Below are positions 24,180 through 37,400 of a DNA stretch of 64,000 bases, piece after piece. Numbering within the stretch: position 1 is the first letter of the stretch; each line of letters starts with the position of its first letter. A program made the position numbers and the translations under genes. The notes under the pieces were generated by a model, which was not told the origin of the DNA, did no database searches, and saw nothing but the letters and a program-made list of their open reading frames with translations. Source of the DNA: a virus; the IMG/VR virus record IMGVR_UViG_3300013094_000017, positions 62,001 through 126,000 of that record; one strand, 5' to 3'.

Positions 24180-26036
24180 TTATGAGACAATGCTGCCGCC
24201 TTGCCATACTAATGTTCCAGACTGATTAATCACAAGGTATTCTCTAACTACTCTAGTAACTGTTGGAACAATTATTGTCGAAGCCGGAATAATACCAGCT
24301 AGGCCGGATTGTATTATCACTGTCTGTGTATTATTGTTAATATCTTTTACCTGAACACCGCTTGAATTTAATGTAATCAATTGTTGAGGACTAGCAGGTA
24401 CAGCAATTGATAAATTTGTACATATTACTCGTACTCGTGTGCCTTCACCTAAATTAAGGTATTCGTACGGTGATGGGTTATAAATTGGAAGAGCTAGATT
24501 TAGATATGGTAGAATATCTATTGCCGGATCAGCCATGCCTGTTGTATCAATTGAGAATGTAAATCCTTTTGATCCTACCAATTGTAGTCCAGCATCAACA
24601 TAGGTTTTATTTGTAGCATCATATGGGCCTGTTGGGATTGCTACGCTAGTAATTCTATTACCGGTAGCATCTACTGTGCCCGTGCCTGTTCCTGATAGAT
24701 ATAATGTTTTATTAGTTCCAGTTGCTTGAACGGTACTGTCATGTATCGTTACATTAGTAACTGTTAGAACAGACAGTATACCTAAACTCGTTAATCCTGG
24801 TGCAGACTTGATAACATTGCCCAGCGATGTTGCATTAACTACTGCGTTACCGCCAATTAAGTACGAACTAGCAGTTGAGGTAATGTTAGTATTATCATTA
24901 AAGTTCCACCCTGACCCGTTATTAACCCAGGTAATGGTATGATCAGTTGTGCCGTGTAAGGTAATACCGCCGCCTGTGGCTACGCTATCACTTGGACTAC
25001 TTTGTCCGTAGGCTAATTCTATATTCTTATCATTAATCTGTAAATTTGTAGATTGTACATTAGTAACATTACCTTGTACAACTAAATTGCCTTGTATGCG
25101 AGTATCGCCATTAATATCTACAGGATACTGAGGAATTTCTGTAAATAGGCCAACTCGTTCATTTAATGAGTCTACAGCCAATGCTGTGAAATATGCCACA
25201 GTGCTGTTTTTACTGCTAACTCCGCGAATACGTAATAGAGAATCAGTAGTATCATGCACTATGTTAGTACTGGTACTATCAACATAAATTTGTAAGTTTT
25301 GATTATTGCCAACATACAATCCAGGATTATCACTTCTAATACTTAATCCGCCAACTAAGGTTTGATCTCCTGTGTTTGCTAGATATGAATTTGGACTAAA
25401 TCCCTGCACTGAATCTGCGCTGGTTGCTGTACCTACGAATCGTATTCCCGGAATAGATTGATTTAGATTAAATCCAGGTTGTACTGAATTCATTCCATTA
25501 TGTGCAACTTCAAAGGTAAATGGTATTGCTGAGGCAATTCCCAGCAATGCGTTATTACTGTATAATGAAGCAACCACTTGAGAATTTTTAGCAGTGTCTG
25601 TTATAGTTTCTACTAACCATCCAGATTTTCCGCTGACTGCTGAATACTGCGGTCCTACTAATGTGAAGTTTGTACCATCTGGGGTAAAGTATAATTGATT
25701 ATTTCCAGAATCGATCCACAAATCGCCTTGATTAGCAATAGTAGGTTGTGTTGGTGTAACCTGCGCACCTGCTACTGGTTTGAATACTTTATCCATACCA
25801 TATACATACATACGGCCGTCAACTTTGTTGTACCATAATTGCCCAACGATCGGACTGCGCGGTTGATTTAATCCGGCAAAGTTTTCTAACAATCCTACAA
25901 GATCATTATTAAGATACTGACCGTATGAATCTACGTTCTTTCCTATTAATGCTAAACTGGTAGTAAGTTGATCAACCTTAGTATCACTCAAGGTTAATAA
26001 GATTGTTCCATCTGTTCGTGTAATTGTATATGACAT
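24180..26036 (-). CDS. Tail fibre-like protein, paralogue 3 (618 aa)
   Basis: The same N-terminal module in a more diverged form (LALIGKNVDSYGQYLNNDLV, GLLENFAG, PIVGQLWYNKVDGRMYVY). The middle has FVGTATSADSVQGFSPNSYL and long beta-helix-like stretches with VQGNVTNVQSTNLQINDKNI. The C-terminal region differs from paralogues 1 and 2 (STIIVPTVTRVVREYLVINQ), so the distal tip is distinct. Virion location is inferred from the operon. Confidence 0.75.
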   Translation of the reverse strand: MSYTITRTDGTILLTLSDTKVDQLTTSLALIGKNVDSYGQYLNNDLVGLLENFAGLNQPRSPIVGQLWYNKVDGRMYVYGMDKVFKPVAGAQVTPTQPTIANQGDLWIDSGNNQLYFTPDGTNFTLVGPQYSAVSGKSGWLVETITDTAKNSQVVASLYSNNALLGIASAIPFTFEVAHNGMNSVQPGFNLNQSIPGIRFVGTATSADSVQGFSPNSYLANTGDQTLVGGLSIRSDNPGLYVGNNQNLQIYVDSTSTNIVHDTTDSLLRIRGVSSKNSTVAYFTALAVDSLNERVGLFTEIPQYPVDINGDTRIQGNLVVQGNVTNVQSTNLQINDKNIELAYGQSSPSDSVATGGGITLHGTTDHTITWVNNGSGWNFNDNTNITSTASSYLIGGNAVVNATSLGNVIKSAPGLTSLGILSVLTVTNVTIHDSTVQATGTNKTLYLSGTGTGTVDATGNRITSVAIPTGPYDATNKTYVDAGLQLVGSKGFTFSIDTTGMADPAIDILPYLNLALPIYNPSPYEYLNLGEGTRVRVICTNLSIAVPASPQQLITLNSSGVQVKDINNNTQTVIIQSGLAGIIPASTIIVPTVTRVVREYLVINQSGTLVWQGGSIVS

Positions 26037-26048
26037 AGTCTTCTATTC

Positions 26049-27800
26049 TTAATATTTAATCATGTATCTAACCACATAGGTCGAAGTGTTCACCGAGTTC
26101 GATGGAACAATATTGTTTAAGTTTGGAACATTAAATGACGCAGGTCCTGTCTGTCCGTATGGCAGAGTTGTACCTCCTAATGCTGTATATAGCGCACTGT
26201 AAATTCCACTTGAACTATAAGAGGCACCATCACACCATAACCATCCGGAAGGAGGAGTTGTACCAATAGTAGGAGATAACATTATAAATCCAGGATACAC
26301 TATATTAGTATATACATCAGATAAGAAATTTTGTTTATTAATCTTATACGGTGTAGCAGTAGGTGATTGACTTGGATCTGATATAAGCATTGTCCAAGTT
26401 CCCGCAGCGGAAGTTGCCGTTGTCTGCGCAGAAATCGAAGAATTATTTAAGGTAGCAACTAAATTAATCGCTTGTGTTCCGTTAAACGCCTGTTGATCAG
26501 CAGTAACCTGTCCAGATATTGAAAATGCTCTCGGGTTGGTTAATTGGTCAGCAGTGTATGCCGATCCTTCTAATCTTGTTGTGCCTGTTCCGATGTAATC
26601 AACCCACACTCTACGGAAGTGATTATCAATTGTTCCTAGATCATAGGTTGACGGTGTAGAAGGAATTATTGCTGCGCTGGTATTGGTTGATGATACTGAT
26701 ATTGTGTCAACAAACGTTGAATTAGCAGTAACCGTTAGGTTACGATTAAGTTGTACATCACTGCCAACTGTTACTGAGCCAGTAACCTTTAATGCATTTG
26801 TAATTGTAGTAATTCCAGAAATTAATACAGTTCCATTAACATCTAATGTAGCATTTGGATTAGAATTAACGCTGTTAATACCAACACGTTGATTTTGTCC
26901 AGATATCGTTAATATACTGTTACGTATACCATTACTATCAATCTTAAAGATAATATTAGCAGAATCAGCAATATTTGTTATAACTGCATCTTGCCCTGTT
27001 TTGGTTAACAGGAAAGTAGACGAAGTTAATCCAATGCTTAGGCCGCCATTATTGTTTATTGTTAGTACTTCAGTTAATGATTGTGGTATATCTTTTCTAA
27101 AGAAACTATTAGCTGAAATTACCTGTGTAGCAGGCACCGTTACCGCCAATGCTGCTGCCTGAGTAGCAACACCATTAAATGTTGGTGCTATTCCGTTGTA
27201 TAATTGTGTGCTTAGATTCACCCCCGGAGTTAATAAATTAAATCCTTCAATAACCGCAGATGGTCTAAATGAATCTTGAGCAATAATAGTAAGCACATTG
27301 CCATTAAGATAATTTTTGATTACGTAATGATATGCTCCGTCGGTTCCTAGAATCGAATCTGGATAATTACCAGTTTGATATGTTGAACTAAAACTTGGTC
27401 CAACTAAGGTAAAACTACTACCATTCCAAATGTTTAATTGATTATATGTTGTGTCAACCCAAATATCACCCAATCTAGCATTAGTAGGTGCTGTTAGTGT
27501 TCTAAATACTCCGCCTAGTTCTGGCGAATTGCTGTTTAAACCAGACCCGTCATTGATACGTAATCTTTTGTTTACACTGTCTGATGTATCATACCAAAGT
27601 TGTCCTTCAGTGGTGTTAGTTGGAGGTGTAGGTGCTGCAAAATTTTCTAATAAATGTAATAAATCACTAGCGATCACTGGTCCAAATCCAGAAGCATTGC
27701 GGCCAACTAGGCCTATACTGGTACTATAATCAATAGTACCTGTATTGATGGTAATAGGTGTTTTAGAAAGATCTGAATGATTTATTGTATATGCTGACAT
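26049..27800 (-). CDS. Tail fibre protein with tail-collar domain, paralogue 4 (583 aa)
   Basis: The N-terminal module is present (IGLVGRNASGFGPVIASDLL, HLLENFAAPTPPTN, EGQLWYDTSDSVNKRLRI). The C-terminal ~85 residues form a phage tail-collar domain: GTTPPSGWLWCDGASYSSSG, then ALYTALGGTTLPYG and FNVPNLN. This domain also occurs in T4 short tail fibre gp12. The collar domain suggests this is the paralogue closest to a short-fibre or receptor-contact role. Confidence 0.8.
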   Translation of the reverse strand: MSAYTINHSDLSKTPITINTGTIDYSTSIGLVGRNASGFGPVIASDLLHLLENFAAPTPPTNTTEGQLWYDTSDSVNKRLRINDGSGLNSNSPELGGVFRTLTAPTNARLGDIWVDTTYNQLNIWNGSSFTLVGPSFSSTYQTGNYPDSILGTDGAYHYVIKNYLNGNVLTIIAQDSFRPSAVIEGFNLLTPGVNLSTQLYNGIAPTFNGVATQAAALAVTVPATQVISANSFFRKDIPQSLTEVLTINNNGGLSIGLTSSTFLLTKTGQDAVITNIADSANIIFKIDSNGIRNSILTISGQNQRVGINSVNSNPNATLDVNGTVLISGITTITNALKVTGSVTVGSDVQLNRNLTVTANSTFVDTISVSSTNTSAAIIPSTPSTYDLGTIDNHFRRVWVDYIGTGTTRLEGSAYTADQLTNPRAFSISGQVTADQQAFNGTQAINLVATLNNSSISAQTTATSAAGTWTMLISDPSQSPTATPYKINKQNFLSDVYTNIVYPGFIMLSPTIGTTPPSGWLWCDGASYSSSGIYSALYTALGGTTLPYGQTGPASFNVPNLNNIVPSNSVNTSTYVVRYMIKY

Positions 27801-27804
27801 TTAA

Positions 27805-28461
27805 TTAACTTCCGTTAGTTAGACTTTGAATTCTAACTGTGTAATCTATCTGTATCATTCTGTTCAATGCTTTTTGTACAGGATGGAAAATAACATGAGT
27901 TAGCAATGGGCCTGTATTAGCACCAGCTGAACTGTATCCTCGCAATCCTAACTCATCAAACACAAATGTACCGTCTTGGTTTACGCTGGTGTCAAACGCT
28001 GCTTGACCACTTGGTTCGCCAAAGTCCAATAAGCAAGTAACTAATACATCCGAATAAGGTGTACCAGGTACATGACGAACTTCCATAAAGTTCCTAGATG
28101 GGTCAACATCATACGGACTTTGACCATCTACTATTTTGTAATATTGTTGGTTGTATAAGGCTGCATTAGATCCAACAGTGTTTGGTGTCAAATATGTAAT
28201 AATGCCAGTTGGATCAACTCTACTACCACCGTTGCCAAATGCCATTTCAGAAATAAATCCACCGTTGTTTGAGATGCTGTTAGCCAATGCTATTGAAAAG
28301 TTTTCATAGTGAATAGCATTACGCTTGTCTACGAATACTTCCTTAGTCTCAGGATCATGTATTTTGATGTGTCCTTGGATACGTACTGTTCCCATTTCGT
28401 TAGGTTTTTTTGTATTATTTTCCATAGTTTCTTTCATCTTTTCAGTTTTAGACTTGTCCAT
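27805..28461 (-). CDS. Virion structural protein, 218 aa
   Basis: 218 residues. The charged N-terminal 24 residues are followed by GTVRIQGHIKIHDPETKEVF, then NAIHYENFSIALANSISNNG, a region rich in Gly and Asn, and a C-terminal beta domain (FDELGLRGYSSAG, LTHVIFHPVQKALNRMIQID). Proteins with an HYEN(F)S..LA start lie beside baseplate genes in environmental T4-like phages. Its start overlaps the end of the giant gene by 14 bases. Alternative start codons exist at Met9 and Met13. Confidence 0.65.
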   Translation of the reverse strand: MDKSKTEKMKETMENNTKKPNEMGTVRIQGHIKIHDPETKEVFVDKRNAIHYENFSIALANSISNNGGFISEMAFGNGGSRVDPTGIITYLTPNTVGSNAALYNQQYYKIVDGQSPYDVDPSRNFMEVRHVPGTPYSDVLVTCLLDFGEPSGQAAFDTSVNQDGTFVFDELGLRGYSSAGANTGPLLTHVIFHPVQKALNRMIQIDYTVRIQSLTNGS

Positions 28462-31400
28462 AGTGATATTTATCCGGAAGGGCAGCCTGTCTATCTCGCA
28501 AGAACGTAGCTACTGCGCCAGTATCGTTCAATAGAGATGTTGCGGTACTTGCGTACCAATCTTTAGCGGTTTGTTGTACAAGGGTGATTGCAGTACCTGT
28601 GTTTAATCTGCCTGCAGGCACATTTAATGTCAGAACATTATTTGTGCCGGACGATGTGATAGTAAATTCAGGTGGTAGATAATTTAATCCCTGATACACA
28701 AATCCGTTTACCGCAGATAAATCTAGCGAGTTAGTATATACCCATACTTGGTTTGTTGATGTAACCAAATAAGCATTACCTATCACAGTTGTATTAGGTA
28801 GCGCAGTTGAAGTAGAAATTGTTCCTACAATAGTAGCAGTTACATTGTCGTATAATACCGACATATCGTGAACATACATTCCATCTTTACGTAGTGGTAT
28901 ACCACCTTGATATACGCGAACTTGGTGTACAGATGCAGTTGACGTATTGAATACTATGCCATTACCTTTGGTGTTGGTCATATTCTCAATTACATAGGCA
29001 ATATCTAATGGGCTTGGAACTACAGCAGTACTAACATTCACAGTTTCAGTATATGGCATTATTTGACGCACACCCTGATCTAATACCTCAGTACCTACTG
29101 GATAACCATCTCTTGCTCCGGTTCCTAATGTAGCACGTTTAAGTCTTGATAATGTATTGCCACTCATTGCCATATATTCAATACGTTCGCCAGCAATTAA
29201 TATAACGCCTGGAGCATTTTTTGCTGGATTAGGCACTGATAAATCGCTTGCCTCATCTACCACAATTGTAGTAGAAGTAGTATATAACGGCTCAGCTAGA
29301 TTTGTACTATTTGTTTCGCTTATGCGTTTGAATGTTGTACGATTTAATATATCTTTAAATTGACGATATGCTATCACTGTGTTATCTGACACATCAGTCA
29401 TACTCATTACAACTATTGTATCAGTAGATTGAATTGGATAATTATCATCAACAACTACTGTTTTATTATCAGTATCGATATAATAATCAAGACCGTTAGT
29501 TAACGGTGTTCCGTTAATTGTTACCCATACATAATTGTCATTAAGTACCGCACGATTCATTGTGTATCTTCTTAATGTTCCTGATGTGAATACTTCTGTT
29601 CTAATCATATCACTATCTTGATTTGTGTACGTTGTGACTTTAAGTATTCCGCCTTCTGGAATTGCAAGTCTGTTGGTATTCAATATAATTTGACCATTAT
29701 CAAAATAGTACTGACTATAAACAGTATTAGTAATTGCAACCGCATCACCTGTTTTCAAGATGCCTGGACGGAATACAATTAATTTATTAGGTTGATCTAA
29801 AATAAAATCAGCACCATTTTGAATTTGTATTCCGTTGACAAATACCTGCAATGCGCCTAATGAAAATACGCCTGCTGGATAATTGCTGTTTGGATCAATT
29901 TCAAATACCGTTTGATTAGCTGCCGCAGAATAATATGCAGTGTTTGGTGGTATTAATCTAAGTTTATTCAATTCAACAATTGCTTGAGCATTAATTGGTC
30001 CAATCACGCCAGGATACTGGGTAAGAGTATACGCAGTAGTAGCAGATGATGTAACAAATATTTGGTCTTTTACTTCACTGTAGCCTTTGTATGCTGCTTC
30101 GAATACCCACACCTGTAATGTATTTGTACCTGTTAATCCCGAAACAGTAACACCTTTACCATTTAATTTATATTGGTCTGATGTTATTGGATTACCATTT
30201 AATGTTACATATAGACTTCCAATATCTGCCAATGGTACTCCTACTGGGACTGTAATTGAAGATTTAGTTGATGTAGCATAATCGTAAGACGAGTACGCTG
30301 CACCTCCAATTCCTACGTTAGTCACAGCAACTACTCCTGTTGAAGTTTGTGTAGATATTGTAATAGTATTATTATTGAAGTCAATAGTATAATCGGTACC
30401 GTAGTTTAATATACCGCGATTATATGATACCATTAATGATGATGTATTTGCTGGTAACATAGACAACGAAACAGTAGTAGAAGTTGTTGTTGTGCTTACT
30501 AAGAATGTATTCTGTGAGATCATAGGTGATCCACTCGGCACTCGGGTGTAAACACTAATACCAACACTTTCAACTACTTCGCCTGGTACTAATTCTTCAG
30601 GACCGTGGCTTACATTTGGCGATAAGAATTGATCTCCATCAACAATTAGATCTTCTGGATTTAAACCAGTTGCCATTGTATAGGCTAGATCACCACCGTC
30701 GATAATAGTATCAAGTGATGCTTCACCATTGCCACCATCGTCCCATGCTGCTTCAGTAAATGGTAACATGTCCCAGTTTGAAGTGTAGGCAAATGGCAAT
30801 GTTTGAATTTGTGTACCTGGATAATCTACTCCTGTCATTACTTGAGCAGGATCTGCTCCTGGCATACCATCCGTCGGTGCATAGTAATCTTGAATACGAT
30901 CAGCAGCATGGTATAAATTAATATTTTTGTTGTAGGTAATATCTAATATCTGTCCTTTATTAGGAACAGATGTTAGTACCAATGTAGAATATAATTTATG
31001 ATATCCGTTAGATACTTGTGTATAAGTTACTATATCATAATCTAAAGCAAAAATCTTAATACCATCTAATGTGATTTCAATTTCTGATTTTTTGTTTTCA
31101 GCTGCCCAAGATAGAGGGAATTGATAAGTGCTGCCATCACAGAAGAACTGATCTGCGGCCTGCTTATTACCAATCTCTCTAAGACCAGTAACACGGTCAA
31201 ATCGTATATCAATTTTATTAGTACGCACTTTTCCGTTGGCTAATTGAGCATAGGCACGAGCTTGTACAACACCAGTCGACCCGCCGCCAGTTAATACCAC
31301 AGTAGGGGTTTGTGTATATCCACTGCCGGGATTGGTTACCTCAATTTCAATTACCTTGCCTAATGATATATAAGCAATTGCAGTAGCAGGGTCTGTGATT

Positions 31401-34400
31401 GTATCTCCTGCTGCTGGAATAATCTGTACATTAGGTACTGATGTATATGTTCCGCCACCGTCGGCTACAATGATGCTACCAACTGTGTACTTGTAGTTAT
31501 CGGCCCATCCCTTACGTGGATATACATTAAGAGAAGCATCACCTAATTCAATAGGAACAAATGTATCTGTAATATTATCGTATATTGCAGGTAGGTCGAA
31601 GTCAGTTGTATAACTTTGTGTTGGTTCTACAACATCATATACTACTTGGAAGTTACGTATTTTAGTATGGTAAGGTTTAACTTCATTTAGATAATCTTCA
31701 TAGTATTCACTATTTTGGAATTTAAATACCGAACGTTGATCCAGCGGACCTGCTAGATTACTTACATTTATAAACGCAGTTTTGAATGCCCAGTCTAAGA
31801 ATATTTGTTCGCTCATAGCATAGCGTACTGCTTTAAAGAAGAATTTATTCCAATAGACTTTTAATGGTCCAACGAAGATATCTTCTTTGATTGCCAGTAA
31901 TACGTTTTCTAATTCTGATTCTGCACTTTGGTCATATAATGTTTGATCAAATGTATATAGGTAGTCAAAGTTGTATGTTGAATCTGTAGTATTCCATAAA
32001 GATTCTTTAAATTGTATTGTACCTTTTTCGCTGTAGACTAAATCATAAGCATCATCAAATGTTCCATTTGAATCAACCTTGGCTAGAATAATATATCTAC
32101 CATTGCCCTGATTATTAACTTTAACATAATCACCAGTAGATGGAGATATTGTAGCTAATAGGTAAGGTTGGTCAACAGTTGTTACCAAAGGTTTCAATGG
32201 ATCAAACGAGGTAGCTTGCCAGTCAACATAATCCCAAAATAATGTAGTATCGTAATCTTGGGTATGTGATCTATTCCATTGGTTATTATACCATTGATAT
32301 TCTGCCCATCTATTTCCGCTGGTCGCATCAACTGTTACTATTACAGTATACGGTCTTACCACCAGTATTGGTGTTTCTGTGTAGCCGTATCCAGAATTAA
32401 CTATTGTAGTGCTAACTACTCTACCTACAGAATCAATCTCAGTAGAAATAACAATACCGCTGGTGTCATTCAACACAGCGATAGTTGGCGCAATTAGGTA
32501 TCCATATCCAGGATCTTCTATGCTTACACCTGTTACTCTACCATCAGTAATTTGACAAGATACTGCTGCTTGTTTAAAGTAGATAGTTGTAATTTCGTAC
32601 AATGCCTGTTCATTATCAACTTGTTGATCATATAATCCAGTTTCTACATCAGGTATAGGATCTTTAGAATTTAGATTTGTAAAGTTAATAACATCAGTTA
32701 CAATATTTTGAGATAATACTGTGTTGGTGTAATCAATTGCGTTACGTAGCGCACCAATTCTATCTTTAAATAATCCTTGGCGAGGACGAATGCTTACACC
32801 ATATTTGATGCGATCTGATAAACTAGGATCAGGTACAGGATTGCCAAGACTATCACGCCCTAATAAACTATCCATTAATTTCTTTTCAAGCAATGCGTTA
32901 GGCATACTGTTAACATCGCCGTCTGCTAATAACATCCATTCGGTGTGTTGATTAATATCATTATCGATATCATCTTCGGCTATGTTAAGATAGATATTAT
33001 TTTGTGATAATGTTGAAGTAACATTAGTAACCGCAATACTATCAGCAGCTAATACAGAAATGTATTTCATTCCGTATGCTGAAGGATTGTAAATTAAATT
33101 AGCAACATCATTTGCCGAAATCTTACGGAAATCTGCTGCAGGAATTGTTACTTTATTTTTTACCCAATAGAAGTAAACATTAGTAGTACCACCTGTTGTG
33201 GCATTATAATATTGTTTAACGCTGATTACTGAATTGTCTGCGTATTTAGGTTGACCGCTAATTCCTTTAGCAAGGCCGTCTACAGTATCAGCTAGTGAGC
33301 TCCACTGACTCGGTAAGTACTCGCTGCTTACCCATTCGTAAACATCAATACTTGCTCCTGGGAATAAAGTACCCCAAGAGTTTTTTCTATATTCAAGATC
33401 ACTTTGCTCGTACCAGGTGTATTTTACAGTGCTTAGATCCCACCATAGTTCTCCTAGGTGATCTTCAATCCAGCTGGTATTTGTATCTACTACTACCCCT
33501 TGAACCCCAATACTGTATACCGCAGGGTCAAAGGCTGTTTTGTATCGTACTTCTTGATCAGCAATACCTACAATACGACCTTTTGCTGGATCAACTATAT
33601 CTAGATAATCAAGAACCTGCTGACTTAATGTGTCAATAGTGATAGCACGTTTAACTTTAGATAGATCAACAAGGTCATCTTGTGATCTATAAACATTCCA
33701 ACTGTTAATAGTTACGTCTTTTTTAGCAAATACATACGCACTACCGATTGTGCTATTTGAAACAAATTTGCCAGGAGTTCCTACTAATACTGTGCCGTTG
33801 TTAACTGCAACACTATTACCGTATTGACTGTTGGCCACAGGGGAGCCTGTTGCAGGATCTATGTTAAGAACATTGTCATCAAATAATTCTTCAGCATAGA
33901 TAAATTTATCATTGTATCTATTGAATACATAGACAGCACCTGATCCTTTAGCGGTATCACCAAAATGGCAAGTTCCATTATCTAAAGTAGTTGCACCTTT
34001 ATCAAATGTTATATCAATAAATTTATTATCACCGTGACCAGTTACCGTTAATAATTGTCCTAGATCATCGATTGCCAATGCTTGACCAAAATTAAGATTA
34101 ACATCAGTAGATGGATTATCTAATGTTTGATTTAATACATATTGTGTAGCAGTATTTTGTTTATAGATGAAAACCTTGCCTACATTAGTTTTGCCATCAT
34201 TAACACTAGTAGATGCCACAAATAGGTAAGTGCCATCATCTGACATTAATACTGTCGATCCAAATCTGTCACCAGTTTTACACACGCTAGGTGCTGATAT
34301 AAATTGTGCTTGTACAAGATTAGTAGTTCCGCTGGTAGCAGTTGAGTAAACATAAACACCGCCGATATTACCGTTTGTTCCTGGAGCAGAAATTGCTACC

Positions 34401-37400
34401 ATTGTACCGTCTGCGCTACCGCAAATTGAAGCACCTACTCTATCACCTTGTGTATTTGATGGAGTTATTGTAATTGGGGAAGATTGTACTATCGTTGTAT
34501 CAGTTGACACAATCGACACATTATAAGCATATATCGCACCAGTTGAGGTATTTTGACCAGGTGCGCCAACTACTAATAATTTATTAGTTGAAGTAGTTTT
34601 GCTTACATATAATCCGGCACCGTATTCGCCAGGGTGAACGTTTGGATTTGTTATCACTGCACCAGTGCGGTGGATTTCACTTTTTGTAGTTCTGTTAATT
34701 CCAGAAATCTTTATTAAATCAACAGCAGGGGCGCCGGCAAATATAGAATCTGTTTCGATGTCATATATTAATGTTGCGCCAAAGTTTGTTGCTACAGATT
34801 TGCTGACTGTATTATTAACGATAGTATCATCAATACCATAATTTGTAATAGGAGTTAATATGTTATCTGAATATCCGTACACAAATATGCGACCATATCC
34901 GTACGATGCACCGTAATATCCTGTCGGAGCAGAAATTGCCACAATATTTGCAGTGTCTTGAGTAGCAACACGAGATCCAAATCCTTGACCAGTTATTGAT
35001 AGACTAGGAAGTGTTTCGGTAGATGTGCTATAATTGCTAGCTTTTTCATATACTGCCCATTTGCCAGAATTATCACTGTCAACCCAAACTAAATCACCGT
35101 TGTTAAATGATATTGTTTTTTCTAGTTCAGCAATATTATCAAATTGTGCAGCACGCACGCTAACAAATTTAAACATCAATGCCTGCACAGTTGAAGGATT
35201 CACTGAGGCTAATGTAGTTGATATTGTAAATGTTGTCAATGACGGAATAGTTTTAATTACATAAACTCCGTCTGACCCGTTGTCTAATCCGTGAATAGAT
35301 ACCACATCACCCACTGATAAATTATGGAATATATCAGTTGTAAATGTTAATTCTGACGATGGAATTGTTACAGCAGAATCGACTACTTTTGGTTTTTGAA
35401 TAGTATAGCGATACACATCCCATTCACCGTCATTGCGGAATCCTAACCAAATTGTATTGCCATCTTGGATGTTTCCATTGTTAGCAATATCAAGTAAACT
35501 GTTTGTATTATAAGCAGTAGCAGTTACATCATCAGTACGAACATATCCTGCCACAGGCATTATAATGTTGTTGTCGGCATAGGTAGATGGTGTTGTAGAA
35601 AACGCAGTGTCCGAAGTGTATGTATCACTTTCCATGGTTAAATCAGTAGGAACAATATATGATATTACATCATTTGGTAATACTGGCGCTGTATCCACAA
35701 ATTTAATAATCTGTGAATTTTCGCGGAAGTCTGCTTCACGTAGAGGAAACTCTAATTCATTATAAGAAACAAAATTACCATAATTACCAACACGGAATGC
35801 CCACTCTTCTTTATATTCAATTTGCCCTTGTAGGTTATGAATACTTGCTTTAGCTAATTTAGTAATAGCATTTTGTGTGCCTTTTTCTCGAATAAATCCT
35901 TGATAGAATTTATATTGTGCAATCGGATTAACAAAGATATTATCTAGATAAGTACGTGGTGTATAGCCAATCAAATGTTGTGCCATACGTTGCTGAGCAA
36001 CATCAAAGTTATCAATATCTAAACTATAGAAATCTTCAAACTGATTAATTTTATAATCAAAGTTTGGTAGTAATTGTGCTACTGGTTTAGATCCTAGTAA
36101 ATTCCAGCTGTTGAAATCAAAAGATGGTGCACCAGCAATATTAACATTAGCTGAATAGTAATTACCTACATACTTAACAATATCAGCAACTTGATAGTCA
36201 GTATACTGTGCCCAATCTGAAATCTGTGCATCATCGTAAACAAAGCCCGGACTTAGGAATTCTCCGTTCCAATCAGCAGTTCTAAATCCTGTCAATTTAA
36301 TACGACTTTGACGGTATCCTGTTTCAATGTCATATATAATATCATTAAACATACTTTTATTATTCATTACAATTGCATGTTCTTTTTGTACAAGATTTAA
36401 TCTAGCAAAGAATATTCCATCTGTTGTATTCTTAGTCTTAATAGTACATATACCACCTTCGCGGCTTAATGAAAAATTAGCTGCTGGAAATACCTGTCCA
36501 GTGGCTTTGATTAAACTATATTCATAGAAACTGTTAAGAACATTGTCAACTACAGCATCTGTAAATTGATACTTAATAACATCTGCAAAAGGACTTAAAG
36601 TGATTACTGAACCGTCTGCCCAGTTTTGTGTAGACCAATATAGAAATTCTTTTCCAGTGAAATTCCAATCAATGACTTGATTTAGATCAGCATTGTATTC
36701 ATCAAATATAAATCCCTGTGACATTAGCCACTGACCATATCCCATTATTAAATCATATACCTGTTGAATAGTACTATATTGTGTGCCGTATGGTACTATT
36801 GTTTCTGCCGGATCGTACTGTTTAGTAACTAGAACCGATGCTCCGCCTACTGTAGACAGTTGTTTAATTGCGGCATAATATGTTGAAGTAAATGTTGCTC
36901 CAGAATTATGACTGCTGATTACTCTATAATAAACATTGCTATAGAATACAACCTGTCCTGCTTGATAGAATGAATTAGCAGTCCAAACTAAGAATGTTTC
37001 TGATTTGCCACCAACTGTGATCGCACTACCATTTGCCTGATGCAAAGGTTGATTAATAGTAAAATACGGATAGCGTTTATCATATCCCTTAACTGCAAAA
37101 TAACCGTTCTTTTTCTCTACAATAATTCCAGATATTGCAGCAGATTTAACAGGGGTACTTACATTGAAATGCAAGGTGTAATCTTCGTTAGGTAGTAATA
37201 CTCCAGGATTTGCTGTGTTAGGACTGATAGAATCAATTGTGATTTCTAATTTATCTTTACTTAAGAATCCGCCTGCTTTGTAAAATAAATTAAGATTAAC
37301 TGATGCTAGATCATTCTTAAGAGTGGTTAGATAATTTGAATTACGTTGACGACCATTTTCAATTAGCCAAACACTGTATCCCGATGCTAGAATAATATTA

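Noticed and set aside
20514-27800. Diversity-generating retroelement acting on the fibre genes
   Set aside because: No reverse transcriptase gene or template repeat is visible in the window; the repeats are simple 12-bp tandem units.
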